This document shows, piece after piece, positions 40,856 to 48,278 of a stretch of DNA of 64,000 nt. Numbering within the stretch: the first letter of the stretch is position 1; the number at the start of each line of letters is the position of its first letter. Under the pieces are notes generated by a model. It saw only the letters and a list, made by a program, of their open reading frames with translations, ran no database searches and was not told the origin of the DNA. A program made the translations under genes and the position numbers. The stretch comes from Thalassobius sp034670005 (GTDB lineage: Bacteria; Pseudomonadota; Alphaproteobacteria; Rhodobacterales; Rhodobacteraceae): assembly GCF_034670005.1 (NCBI RefSeq), contig NZ_JAXMOH010000002.1, forward strand, positions 673,053 through 737,052. Direction: 5' to 3'.

Positions 40856-42148
40856 ATGATGTCCAGAAAAAACCAACTCACTGCCCCGATCAAAAAGCTC
40901 TCGCAACTCACTGCGCTGCCTCGTTTCCTGAACCCTGCCACATTGATTCAGCGCCAACAGGCGCTGAAGACCAAATCGCGCCCGGCACCGGCACCGCGTA
41001 TCGATGCTCTCGATATTCCGGTCCGCGATACCAGCATCGAACAGTCCGAACGCAGCGCGCTTGAAGCCCGCGGCCAGTTTCTGGCCCGGCAGGACAGGTG
41101 GGAAGATCTGGGGCGGGAAATCCGTGACTACGATCAGGCCCGCGCGGTCACGGCGGGGGGCATGTCCAAGGCAGACCTGATCGCCAATGGTGCGCGGCTT
41201 GACGTGGTTGCCCCGATCCGGACCGCACTAAGCGACCCCGGTCTGATGCGGCAACACGCCCCGCGGCATGGATTGCGCGACTTCGAACAGGTGCTCGAAG
41301 ATCATCCCGATGATTACGGTGTCGCTCTGGTCGTCATCAACGCCTATATCGATGCTGCCTGGGCCTGGCGCGGCGAAGGCTGGTCCAGGGATATCGCCCC
41401 CGATCACTGGCGCGAATTCAGCCTGAAAATGACCCGCGCCGGTGAAATCCTCGACCGTTACAGCCCGTTCGAATGTGACAGCCCAGCGTTGGCGGCAACC
41501 CGTTGCGCGCTTCTGGCCGCGCAACAGAGCGCCGGACAACGCATTGCCGACGATTACGAAGACCTGATCGAGCTGGACCCGGCCAATTCACGCCATATGC
41601 GCGCCTTTGGTAATCACCTGTTACCGCGCTGGTTCGGCAGCTATCAACAGCTGGAAATCGGGGCCCGCCGCGCCGCAGCGATGACTCAGGACATCTGGGG
41701 CATGGGCGGCTATGCCTGGACCTATCTGGATGCGTTGACGGTCGACCCCAATGCGATCACCCTGCTGGACGCCGATTTTTTCGTTGAAGCCATGCAGGAC
41801 ATTCTGCGCCGCCGCCCCGATCAACATACCGCCAATACCTTTGCCGCCTTCTGCGCAGTGACATTGCGTCAGGACCGGTTCCAGACGCCGGACCGGAGCA
41901 GCGCCGCGAAGACCTTGTCTGACGCGTTCGACTGGATCTTGCGCGACCATCTGCGCGAAGTGCATCCGTTGATCTGGGCCATGGCAAAACAAGGGCCGGA
42001 GCAAAACTGCGACGCCCCCGAAACCATCGCCCGCGATGGCGAAACCCGCGCCCTGCGTCGCATCGCCGGTCATTTCGACGCCGAGATCCGCCGTGGTGGC
42101 CGAATCGTGTTCGATGAACGCGGCCCGCGGGTCATCGCACCGCGCTGA
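40856..42148 (+). CDS. Hypothetical protein, helical, TPR-like
   Basis: Not recognised. The 430-residue product begins with a basic, Pro-rich stretch (about residues 1-50), then a long alpha-helical region with repeating Ala/Leu/Trp spacing that resembles tetratricopeptide-type repeats (ALVVINAYIDAAWAWRG, YEDLIELDPANSRHMRAFGNH). No signal peptide, membrane segment or catalytic motif is evident. The frame is open back to 40655, but that region is non-coding in character; ATG 40856 is the first plausible start, although AAGGAG (40823-40828) is too far upstream to serve it, so the start is uncertain. It precedes gatB by 77 bases. Confidence 0.6.
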   Translation: MMSRKNQLTAPIKKLSQLTALPRFLNPATLIQRQQALKTKSRPAPAPRIDALDIPVRDTSIEQSERSALEARGQFLARQDRWEDLGREIRDYDQARAVTAGGMSKADLIANGARLDVVAPIRTALSDPGLMRQHAPRHGLRDFEQVLEDHPDDYGVALVVINAYIDAAWAWRGEGWSRDIAPDHWREFSLKMTRAGEILDRYSPFECDSPALAATRCALLAAQQSAGQRIADDYEDLIELDPANSRHMRAFGNHLLPRWFGSYQQLEIGARRAAAMTQDIWGMGGYAWTYLDALTVDPNAITLLDADFFVEAMQDILRRRPDQHTANTFAAFCAVTLRQDRFQTPDRSSAAKTLSDAFDWILRDHLREVHPLIWAMAKQGPEQNCDAPETIARDGETRALRRIAGHFDAEIRRGGRIVFDERGPRVIAPR

Positions 42149-42225
42149 GGCCGCCTGCCCTCTTGCCCCTTCTGCGCCCCTGTCCTAGAAGGCGGCAATA
42201 GACGGCGTGACAAAGGACGGACGCG

Positions 42226-43737
42226 ATGCTGGACCTGACGTATGAGACCCCCAAGCCCAAGGTGATCGCCGGGGCGAAACACGATTGGGAACTTGTGATC
42301 GGCATGGAGGTCCATGCCCAGGTCAGTTCGAAGGCAAAGCTGTTTTCCGGCGCCTCGACCCAATTCGGGGCCGAACCCAATTCCAACGTGGCCTTTGTCG
42401 ACGCCGCGATGCCCGGCATGTTGCCGGTGATCAACGAATTCTGCATCGAACAGGCGGTGCGCACGGGTCTGGGTCTGAAGGCCGAGATTCATCTGAAATC
42501 CGCCTTCGACCGGAAAAACTATTTCTATCCCGACCTGCCGCAGGGCTACCAGATCAGCCAGCTTTATCACCCGATCGTGGGCGAAGGCGAAATCCTCGTC
42601 GATATGGGGCCGGGTGTGGCGCGACTGGTGCGGATCGAACGCATCCACCTGGAACAGGATGCCGGCAAGTCGATCCATGACATGGACCCCAACATGTCCT
42701 TTGTCGATCTGAACCGGACCGGCGTGGCGCTGATGGAAATCGTGTCCCGCCCCGATATTCGCGGCCCCGAAGAAGCCGCCGCCTATGTCGCCAAGATGCG
42801 CCAGATCCTGCGCTATCTCGGCACCTGCGACGGCAACATGCAAAACGGCAACCTGCGCGCCGACGTGAACGTGTCGATCTGCCGGCCCGGCGCCTATGAA
42901 AAATACATGGAAACCCAGGATTTCGGCCATCTGGGCACCCGTTGCGAGATCAAGAACATGAACTCGATGCGGTTCATCCAGGCCGCGATTGATTATGAGG
43001 CCAAGCGCCAGATTGCCATCGTCGAAGCCGGCGGCACGGTCGATCAGGAAACCCGGCTTTACGATCCGGACAAGAACGAAACCCGGTCGATGCGCTCAAA
43101 AGAAGAAGCGCATGATTACCGCTACTTCCCCTGCCCCGACCTGCTGCCGCTGGAAATCGAGCAGGGTTGGGTCGATGATATCGCCAAGAGCCTGCCGGAA
43201 CTGCCGGACGAGAAAAAGGCCCGTTTCGTGGCCCGTTTCGGCCTGTCCGAATACGATGCCAGCGTGTTGACCGCAGAAGTGGTCGCGGCAGATTATTTCG
43301 AACAGGTGGCTGCTGGCCGCGACGGCAAGCTGGCCGCGAACTGGGTGATCAACGAACTTTTCGGCCGCCTGAAAAAGGACGATAAGGACATCACCAGCAG
43401 CCCGGTTTCGCCCGACCAGCTGGGCAAGATCATCGGCCTGATCAGTTCGGACGCGATCAGCGGCAAGATCGCCAAAGACCTGTTTGAGATCGTCTATACC
43501 GAAGGCGGCGACCCCGAGCAGATCGTCGAAGAGCGCGGCATGAAACAGGTCACCGATACCGGCGCCATCGAGGCTGCGGTGGACGAGGTGATCGCCGCCA
43601 ATCCCGCCCAGGTCGAAAAAGCCAAGGCCAATCCGAAACTGGCAGGCTGGTTCGTCGGTCAGGTGATGAAAGCCACCGGCGGCAAGGCCAATCCCAAGGC
43701 TGTGAACCAGTTGGTCGCGCAGAAGCTGGACCTGTAA
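42226..43737 (+). CDS. gatB: Aspartyl/glutamyl-tRNA(Asn/Gln) amidotransferase subunit B
   Basis: Subunit of GatCAB, which converts Glu-tRNA(Gln) and Asp-tRNA(Asn) to the correct amidated forms. The 503-residue protein shows the GatB signature WELVIGMEVHAQVSSKAKLFSGA, then YFYPDLPQGYQISQ and the PDIRGPEEA segment; the C-terminal YqeY-like tail domain runs from about residue 355 and ends VNQLVAQKLDL. The length is normal. GatA and GatC are not adjacent, which is usual in this group. A pair of inverted intergenic repeats follows. Confidence 0.97.
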   Translation: MLDLTYETPKPKVIAGAKHDWELVIGMEVHAQVSSKAKLFSGASTQFGAEPNSNVAFVDAAMPGMLPVINEFCIEQAVRTGLGLKAEIHLKSAFDRKNYFYPDLPQGYQISQLYHPIVGEGEILVDMGPGVARLVRIERIHLEQDAGKSIHDMDPNMSFVDLNRTGVALMEIVSRPDIRGPEEAAAYVAKMRQILRYLGTCDGNMQNGNLRADVNVSICRPGAYEKYMETQDFGHLGTRCEIKNMNSMRFIQAAIDYEAKRQIAIVEAGGTVDQETRLYDPDKNETRSMRSKEEAHDYRYFPCPDLLPLEIEQGWVDDIAKSLPELPDEKKARFVARFGLSEYDASVLTAEVVAADYFEQVAAGRDGKLAANWVINELFGRLKKDDKDITSSPVSPDQLGKIIGLISSDAISGKIAKDLFEIVYTEGGDPEQIVEERGMKQVTDTGAIEAAVDEVIAANPAQVEKAKANPKLAGWFVGQVMKATGGKANPKAVNQLVAQKLDL

Positions 43738-44041
43738 TCACTCGGCGCGAGTGCACAGGATGCGCCCTGACGGGTAAAATGGGGGCTCTGCCCCCAAACC
43801 CCCGGAGTATTTCCGGCCAAGATGAAAGCCAAAAATCGATCGCGTTTCTTCTTGGTCCAAATACTCCCCGCGCGGAGCGCAATCGCGAGGCGGAGGCCGA
43901 AGGCCGGAGCCGAGACAAAACTGCGCCCCCGGAACGGGGGCACATCGCGACAACGCATTTCCCTTGCCGTCGCCCCGGCTTATGGTTTTAGTCTGGATAA
44001 AAACCTGAGGTATAAATCCGCAATTGAAGGAAAGCCGAGCG
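43738..44041. repeat. Gene-free stretch with two inverted copies of an intergenic repeat
   Basis: Two related blocks face each other. The first (about 43775-43830) has a GC-rich hairpin GGGGGCTCTGCCCCC followed by CCCCCGGAGTATTT and GGCCAAGATGAAA. The second, on the opposite strand (about 43848-43915), reads in reverse as a GC-rich section, then CGGGGAGTATTTGG and ACCAAGAAG. Sequences of this form (GC-rich hairpin, GGAGTATTT, CCAAGA) recur between genes in many Rhodobacteraceae genomes to my knowledge. The inverted pair lies just after gatB and may end transcription or fold into a long stem. Confidence 0.6.
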
Positions 44042-44524
44042 ATGAAATCCAGCCCATTTCTCTCTACCACCATGGAGATAAAGCCTGAATGGATCGATTA
44101 TAACGGTCATTTGAACATGGCTTATTACAACGTTCTGTTCGACACCGGCGTCGATCAAGCTTTCGAACTGATCGGATTTGGGGCAGACTATGCGGCCGAG
44201 CGCCAGCTCACCTTCTATACTGCGGAATTCCATGTCCGGTATCTGCGCGAGCTGCATCTGGGCGACAAGGTCCGGGTCGGTTTCCAGCTGTTGGACAGCG
44301 ATGACAAGCGGTTGCACTATTGCCAATGGCTGTATCACGAAGACGGCTGGCTGGCGGCCACCGCCGAAGGTCTGGCGTTGCATATCGACATGACAGGGCC
44401 GCGGGTGATGCCGTTTCCAGACGATATTGCCGACAAGGTAAAAGCGATGCGGGCCGAACATGATGCCCTGGGGCGTCCCGATTTCGTAGGCACCCCGATC
44501 GGGATCCGGCGCAAATCCGGCTAA
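44042..44524 (+). CDS. Thioesterase family protein (4HBT hot-dog fold)
   Basis: Acyl-CoA thioesterase-like protein of 160 residues. The active-site segment EWIDYNGHLNMAYYNVLFD (Asn-Gly-His-x-Asn pattern) is typical of 4-hydroxybenzoyl-CoA thioesterase and YbgC relatives, and the strands FYTAEFHVRYLRELHLGDKVRVGFQLL complete the hot-dog core. AAGGAAAG precedes ATG 44042. In carnitine clusters similar proteins hydrolyse betainyl-CoA, but no carnitine genes are seen here; the substrate is open. Confidence 0.83.
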   Translation: MKSSPFLSTTMEIKPEWIDYNGHLNMAYYNVLFDTGVDQAFELIGFGADYAAERQLTFYTAEFHVRYLRELHLGDKVRVGFQLLDSDDKRLHYCQWLYHEDGWLAATAEGLALHIDMTGPRVMPFPDDIADKVKAMRAEHDALGRPDFVGTPIGIRRKSG

Positions 44525-44614
44525 TTCGGCGGCGCGGCTGCCATCACGTCCAGCCGTTTGAAGCATTGCCGCTGCACTGCTAGACTTATGCTGATTTGAG
44601 AACGGATTTTTGCA

Positions 44615-45073
44615 ATGACCGTCTATGACTACAAGGTGGTGCCCGCCCCGGCCCGGGGCACCAAAGCACGCGGCGTCAAGGGACCCGAGGCACGATTCGC
44701 CAATACGATCGAAACGGTACTAAACGATATGGCCGCCTCGGGCTGGGAATTCCAGCGCGCCGAAACCCTGCCAAGCGAAGAACGCCAGGGGCTGACCCAT
44801 TCGGCCACGACCTTTCGAACGCTGCTGGTATTCCGTCGTCCGCGTCCCGGCGATATCAGCGCCTTTGCGCCCCGCCGGGTTGCCGAACCTGCCGATCCTC
44901 CCATCGAGGACGAAGAGGAGACAGCGCAGCCGGACGCGACGCCGGAGGTGACCGGGGCCGAAGCAACCGACCAATCCGACAATGGCGTCGAAGATGTGAT
45001 CGAGGACGAAGAGGCGCTCAATACGCTGCTGCAATCGCGTGCAAGGCAATTGAACAATGACCGGTCGCAATGA
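44615..45073 (+). CDS. DUF4177 domain-containing protein
   Basis: Small cytoplasmic protein of 152 residues. The first 85 residues match the DUF4177 pattern (YDYKVVPAP at the start, NDMAASGWEFQRAETLP, LLVFRRP). The remainder is acidic and low in complexity (EDEEETAQPDATPEVTGAE, VEDVIEDEEALNTLLQSRARQL) and probably disordered with a short terminal helix. Function unknown. Confidence 0.8.
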   Translation: MTVYDYKVVPAPARGTKARGVKGPEARFANTIETVLNDMAASGWEFQRAETLPSEERQGLTHSATTFRTLLVFRRPRPGDISAFAPRRVAEPADPPIEDEEETAQPDATPEVTGAEATDQSDNGVEDVIEDEEALNTLLQSRARQLNNDRSQ

Positions 45074-45378
45074 CACCAAGGCCAGTTTTCGCGGAACCCT
45101 TGCACCGTGAACGAGACTTCCTATCTAAATCCCAAGCCTGTCGTTCCGTGACTGGAGATCGTGATAAAGATCCGGACCGTTCGGGTGCGCCCGATGCCGA
45201 ACCATACGCCAATGCACGGCAAACCAGGCGTTCACAGGCCAGACGCAGACCATCTGCCGTCACCGCGGTTATCAATCCAACCCAATCTGCGGATTTCTGC
45301 GTATTTCCAATCCGCCCCCCTTCAATCTGGCGTGAATTGCTCTAAACTCTACCGTCCGAGTCGAATAGGTGATCCAAA
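45074..45378. other. Gene-free stretch between DUF4177 and J-domain genes
   Basis: About 305 bases. Open frames on both strands are short and lack ribosome sites or recognisable products. I see no clear hairpin terminator. The last 40 bases must hold the ribosome site of the J-domain gene. Confidence 0.5.
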
Positions 45379-46002
45379 ATGGCTAAATCAGACCCCTTCG
45401 GGTTCGACATGTCGGTGAAATCCGCCAAAAAGAAAAACCCGCGCGGACGGCGCGGGATGTCGGGTGCTACTGAAACCTCTGTCCGCGTCTGCGAACATGA
45501 CGGCTGCGAGGAGGCTGGCAAATACCGTGCGCCCAAGGCGCCGGATGTGCTGGATGAATTCCGCTGGTTCTGCAAAGACCATGTGCGCGAATACAATCTG
45601 AAATGGAGTTTCTTCGACGGTATGACCGAAGCGGAGATGAATGCTCAACATTCCAAGGACAAGGTCTGGGAACGCGAAACCAAGCGGATGGATGATCCCG
45701 AGGCGCGTGCCTGGGCGCGGCTGGGGATCGAGGACCCGCATCAGGTGTTGGGCCAGAACGCCACTCAGAATCCGGGTAAATCGAATGGCGGCGGTCGGCG
45801 TCTGCCGCCGACCGAGCGGCGCGCGATGGAAATCCTTGAAGCGCAGGATCATTGGGACAAGGCCGCGATCCGCAAAGCCTATAAGAAGCTGATCAAGGTT
45901 CTGCATCCGGATATGAATGGCGGCGACCGCAGCCAGGAAGACCAGCTGCAAGAAGTCATGTGGGCCTGGGACCAGTTGAAAGAAAGCCGTAACTTCAAAT
46001 GA
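45379..46002 (+). CDS. J-domain (DnaJ-like) protein
   Basis: Co-chaperone-like protein of 207 residues. The J domain is at the C-terminus: RRAMEILEAQDHWDKAAIRKAYKKLIKVLHPDMNGGDR, with the HPD tripeptide that stimulates Hsp70 ATPase. The N-terminal part contains a Cys/His group (CEHDGCEE, CKDHV) that could bind one zinc. This C-terminal J-domain type, with a conserved CEHDGC motif, is common in alphaproteobacteria and often lies before cobS, as here. A terminator follows. Confidence 0.87.
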   Translation: MAKSDPFGFDMSVKSAKKKNPRGRRGMSGATETSVRVCEHDGCEEAGKYRAPKAPDVLDEFRWFCKDHVREYNLKWSFFDGMTEAEMNAQHSKDKVWERETKRMDDPEARAWARLGIEDPHQVLGQNATQNPGKSNGGGRRLPPTERRAMEILEAQDHWDKAAIRKAYKKLIKVLHPDMNGGDRSQEDQLQEVMWAWDQLKESRNFK

Positions 46003-46357
46003 CTCTGGCCGCGCCCGCCGGGCGCGGTTTTCGTTTGGCTCTGCGCGATCTCCAGCGCAACATGTCGTCTGCGACCGGATAGGCCGCAGGACAGTTCGGC
46101 CGCAGAACCGGTGACCACCGGAGAGCCGGACCTGCGTGGTCGAACATACCTGCGTCGATGCTGAGGGTCTTCGCAAGGGGAAATCGCGGTCGCGCTGAGG
46201 GAATAACCGGCATTGCTGAGAGAAAGATCGCTATCACGGCGGTCAACGTGGCGGAATTTGTCGCGCCCCCTTGCCCTCGGAGCCTATATGTTGCACCACA
46301 ACGGTCGGAACTTTCTGTTCCGGAACATAAGTATTTTCTGATAGGGCAGACGGCACG
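46003..46357. other. Gene-free stretch upstream of cobS, with terminator and palindrome
   Basis: Holds the terminator of the J-domain gene (46009-46031) and, 31-42 bases before the cobS start, the perfect 12-bp palindrome TGTTCCGGAACA (46316-46327). GGAAC also occurs at 46307. No credible gene is present in the rest. Confidence 0.55.
46009..46031 (+). terminator. Intrinsic terminator of the J-domain gene
   Basis: CCGCGCCCG (46009-46017) pairs with CGGGCGCGG (46019-46027), giving an 8-bp stem with a 3-base loop, followed by TTTT and a further T-rich stretch. It begins 6 bases after the stop codon. Confidence 0.85.
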
Positions 46358-47329
46358 ATGGACAGCAACGCGAAACCCACCGAAACCATTTCCGTTCGCG
46401 ACGTATTCGGCATCGACACCGATATGGCCGTGAAAGGCTTTGCCGAACGCGGCGACCGTGTGCCGGAAATCGATACCACCTATAAATTCGACCCCGATAC
46501 CACGCTGGCGATCCTGGCAGGTTTTGCGCATAATCGCCGGGTGATGATCCAGGGCTATCACGGCACCGGCAAATCGACCCATATCGAACAGGTCGCGGCG
46601 CGGCTGAACTGGCCCTGCGTGCGGGTTAACCTGGACAGCCATATCAGCCGGATCGACCTGATCGGCAAGGACGCGATCAAGCTGAAAGACGGCAAGCAGG
46701 TCACCGAATTCCACGAAGGCATCCTGCCCTGGGCACTGCGCAACCCGACCGCGATCGTGTTCGACGAATACGATGCTGGCCGCGCCGACGTGATGTTCGT
46801 GATCCAGCGGGTGCTGGAACATGATGGCAAGCTCACGCTGCTGGACCAGAACGAAGTGATCACGCCGAACCCCTATTTCCGCCTGTTCGCCACCGCCAAC
46901 ACCATTGGTCTGGGCGACACGACGGGCCTGTATCACGGGGTGCAGCAGATCAACCAGGCGCAGATGGACCGCTGGTCGCTGGTGGCCACGCTGAACTATC
47001 TCAGCCACGACGCGGAAACGATGATCGTTCTGGGCAAGGCACCGCATTTCAACACCGAAAAAGGCCGCAAGACCGTGGCCCAGATGGTGACGCTGGCGGA
47101 TCTAACCCGGACCGCATTCATGAACGGCGAACTGAGCACGGTGATGAGCCCGCGAACGGTGATCAACTGGGCCTGGAACGCCGAAATTTTCCGCAATGTC
47201 GGCTATGCTTTCCGCCTGACCTTCCTGAACAAATGCGACGAGTTGGAACGGCAGACCGTGGCCGAATTCTATCAGCGCTGTTTCGACGAGGAACTGCCCG
47301 AAAGCGCCGCAAGCATGGCGATGCTGTAA
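46358..47329 (+). CDS. cobS: Aerobic cobaltochelatase subunit CobS
   Basis: AAA+ ATPase of 323 residues, which with CobT and CobN inserts cobalt into hydrogenobyrinate a,c-diamide in aerobic cobalamin synthesis. Walker A is GYHGTGKSTHIEQ, Walker B and sensor regions appear as AIVFDEYDAGRADVMFVIQ and FATANTIGLGD. The N-terminal SVRDVFGIDTDMAVKGFAER and the C-terminal region are typical, and length matches the family. CobT usually follows; here a strong terminator and unrelated genes follow instead, so CobT must lie elsewhere. Confidence 0.95.
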   Translation: MDSNAKPTETISVRDVFGIDTDMAVKGFAERGDRVPEIDTTYKFDPDTTLAILAGFAHNRRVMIQGYHGTGKSTHIEQVAARLNWPCVRVNLDSHISRIDLIGKDAIKLKDGKQVTEFHEGILPWALRNPTAIVFDEYDAGRADVMFVIQRVLEHDGKLTLLDQNEVITPNPYFRLFATANTIGLGDTTGLYHGVQQINQAQMDRWSLVATLNYLSHDAETMIVLGKAPHFNTEKGRKTVAQMVTLADLTRTAFMNGELSTVMSPRTVINWAWNAEIFRNVGYAFRLTFLNKCDELERQTVAEFYQRCFDEELPESAASMAML

Positions 47330-47355
47330 CAGCCCATCCGCATAAGATTTTGAAG

Positions 47356-47385
47356 ACGCCCTGCAATTTGCGGGGCGTTTTTTTT
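47356..47385 (+). terminator. Intrinsic terminator of cobS
   Basis: ACGCCC (47356-47361) pairs with GGGGCGT (47372-47378), with an inner GC pair around an AATTT loop, followed by a run of eight T residues. Confidence 0.88.
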
Positions 47386-47573
47386 GATCGAGGTGGCGAG
47401 GAGGGACAATCCCGACCATTCAGCGCACGCTATCTTGCGAGTAGCGCACAAGGATGTCCCGACAGGGAACCGCAAAGGACGATGCCTTGATCTATGGTCT
47501 CAGATAGGTCGACGATTTGACCGGCAACATGAAGTCCATTCGGTACTTGACCCCAAGCAGAGCAAGGGTCTCG

Positions 47574-47622
47574 AAAAGAAACAGGCGTTGCACAATGCTT
47601 CTGGAAGCCTGCACAACGCCTG
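47574..47622 (-). terminator. Terminator of gapR
   Basis: CAGGCGTTG (47582-47590) and CAACGCCTG (47614-47622) pair, with an inner GCTTC/GAAGC stem; read on the minus strand the hairpin is followed by TTTCTTTT (47581-47574). It lies 35 bases past the gapR stop. Confidence 0.75.
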
Positions 47623-47656
47623 AATTCTGGTTGTCGTCAATCGATAAACGACTGCC

Positions 47657-47917
47657 TCAGCTCATGCCGAGCGCTTCTTTGTACATCTCCAGAACCGCCT
47701 CTTCTTCGGCGATGTCGTTCTGATCGCGCTTGCGCAGGGCGATGACCTTGCGCATCACTTTTGTGTCGTAGCCGCGCCCCTTGGCTTCGGCCATCACCTC
47801 TTTTTGCTGGTCGGCGATGTCTTTCTTTTCCATCTCCAGCCTTTCGAAACGTTCGATGAACTGGCGCAGTTCGTCTGCGGTCACGCGATAGCTGGCGTCG
47901 ATCGTAGATTCATCCAT
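47657..47917 (-). CDS. gapR: GapR-type nucleoid-associated protein (DUF2312)
   Basis: Small DNA-binding protein of 86 residues. In Caulobacter, GapR binds overtwisted, AT-rich DNA ahead of replication and transcription forks. The sequence ELRQFIERFERLEMEKKDIADQQKEVMAEAKGRGYDTKVMRKVIALRKRD (split here by its basic turn) is the family core: a long helix, then the KGRGYD turn and a basic helix. GGAGG precedes ATG 47917. It diverges from a small membrane protein. Confidence 0.92.
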   Translation of the reverse strand: MDESTIDASYRVTADELRQFIERFERLEMEKKDIADQQKEVMAEAKGRGYDTKVMRKVIALRKRDQNDIAEEEAVLEMYKEALGMS

Positions 47918-48062
47918 GAATCTGCCTCCGTCTGGTTTTGAACTTCCCTACCGCCCCGCCCCGCGCCCCGCAAGAGGGGCCTGCGAAATTGCGCCGCGTT
48001 GCCAATGCATCCGCGATCCGTTAGGCCGTCATAATGCGCGGGCAAACATAGGGGAACGGGCG

Positions 48063-48278
48063 ATGGACGTGTTGATCTGGAGCGGTGCTGCAATATCGAT
48101 TGCCGGGCTTGCCGGTTTGTTGTGGTGCATCTTCAAGATCGCTGCGGCGAAACGCGCGGGCCTCAGCGACGACGATCTGCGCGCGGCGGTTCAACGCGTG
48201 GTTCCGATCAATCTGGGAGCTCTATTTTTGTCGGTCATCGGGCTGATGATGGTGATCGTGGGCATTTTTCTGGGCTGA
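48063..48278 (+). CDS. Small two-segment membrane protein
   Basis: A 71-residue protein with membrane segments at about residues 4-26 and 48-70 joined by a charged loop (KRAGLSDDDLRAAVQRVVPIN). GGGGAA precedes ATG 48063, and the upstream part of the open frame is not protein-like. Similar small proteins beside gapR are known in roseobacters as hypothetical genes. Function unknown. Its stop abuts the convergent FadJ-like gene with no gap. Confidence 0.72.
   Translation: MDVLIWSGAAISIAGLAGLLWCIFKIAAAKRAGLSDDDLRAAVQRVVPINLGALFLSVIGLMMVIVGIFLG

Larger units (their letters stand above)
47330..47656. other. Gene-free stretch between cobS and gapR
   Basis: About 327 bases between convergent genes. 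It contains the cobS terminator (47356-47385) at one side and the gapR terminator (47582-47622) at the other. The 190 bases between show only short unsupported frames; I see nothing else in them. Confidence 0.6.

Noticed and set aside
46307..46345. EcfG or LexA-type promoter element before cobS
   Set aside because: GGAAC and GAAC copies occur, but the spacing does not match GGAAC-N16/17-CGTT or GAAC-N7-GAAC.
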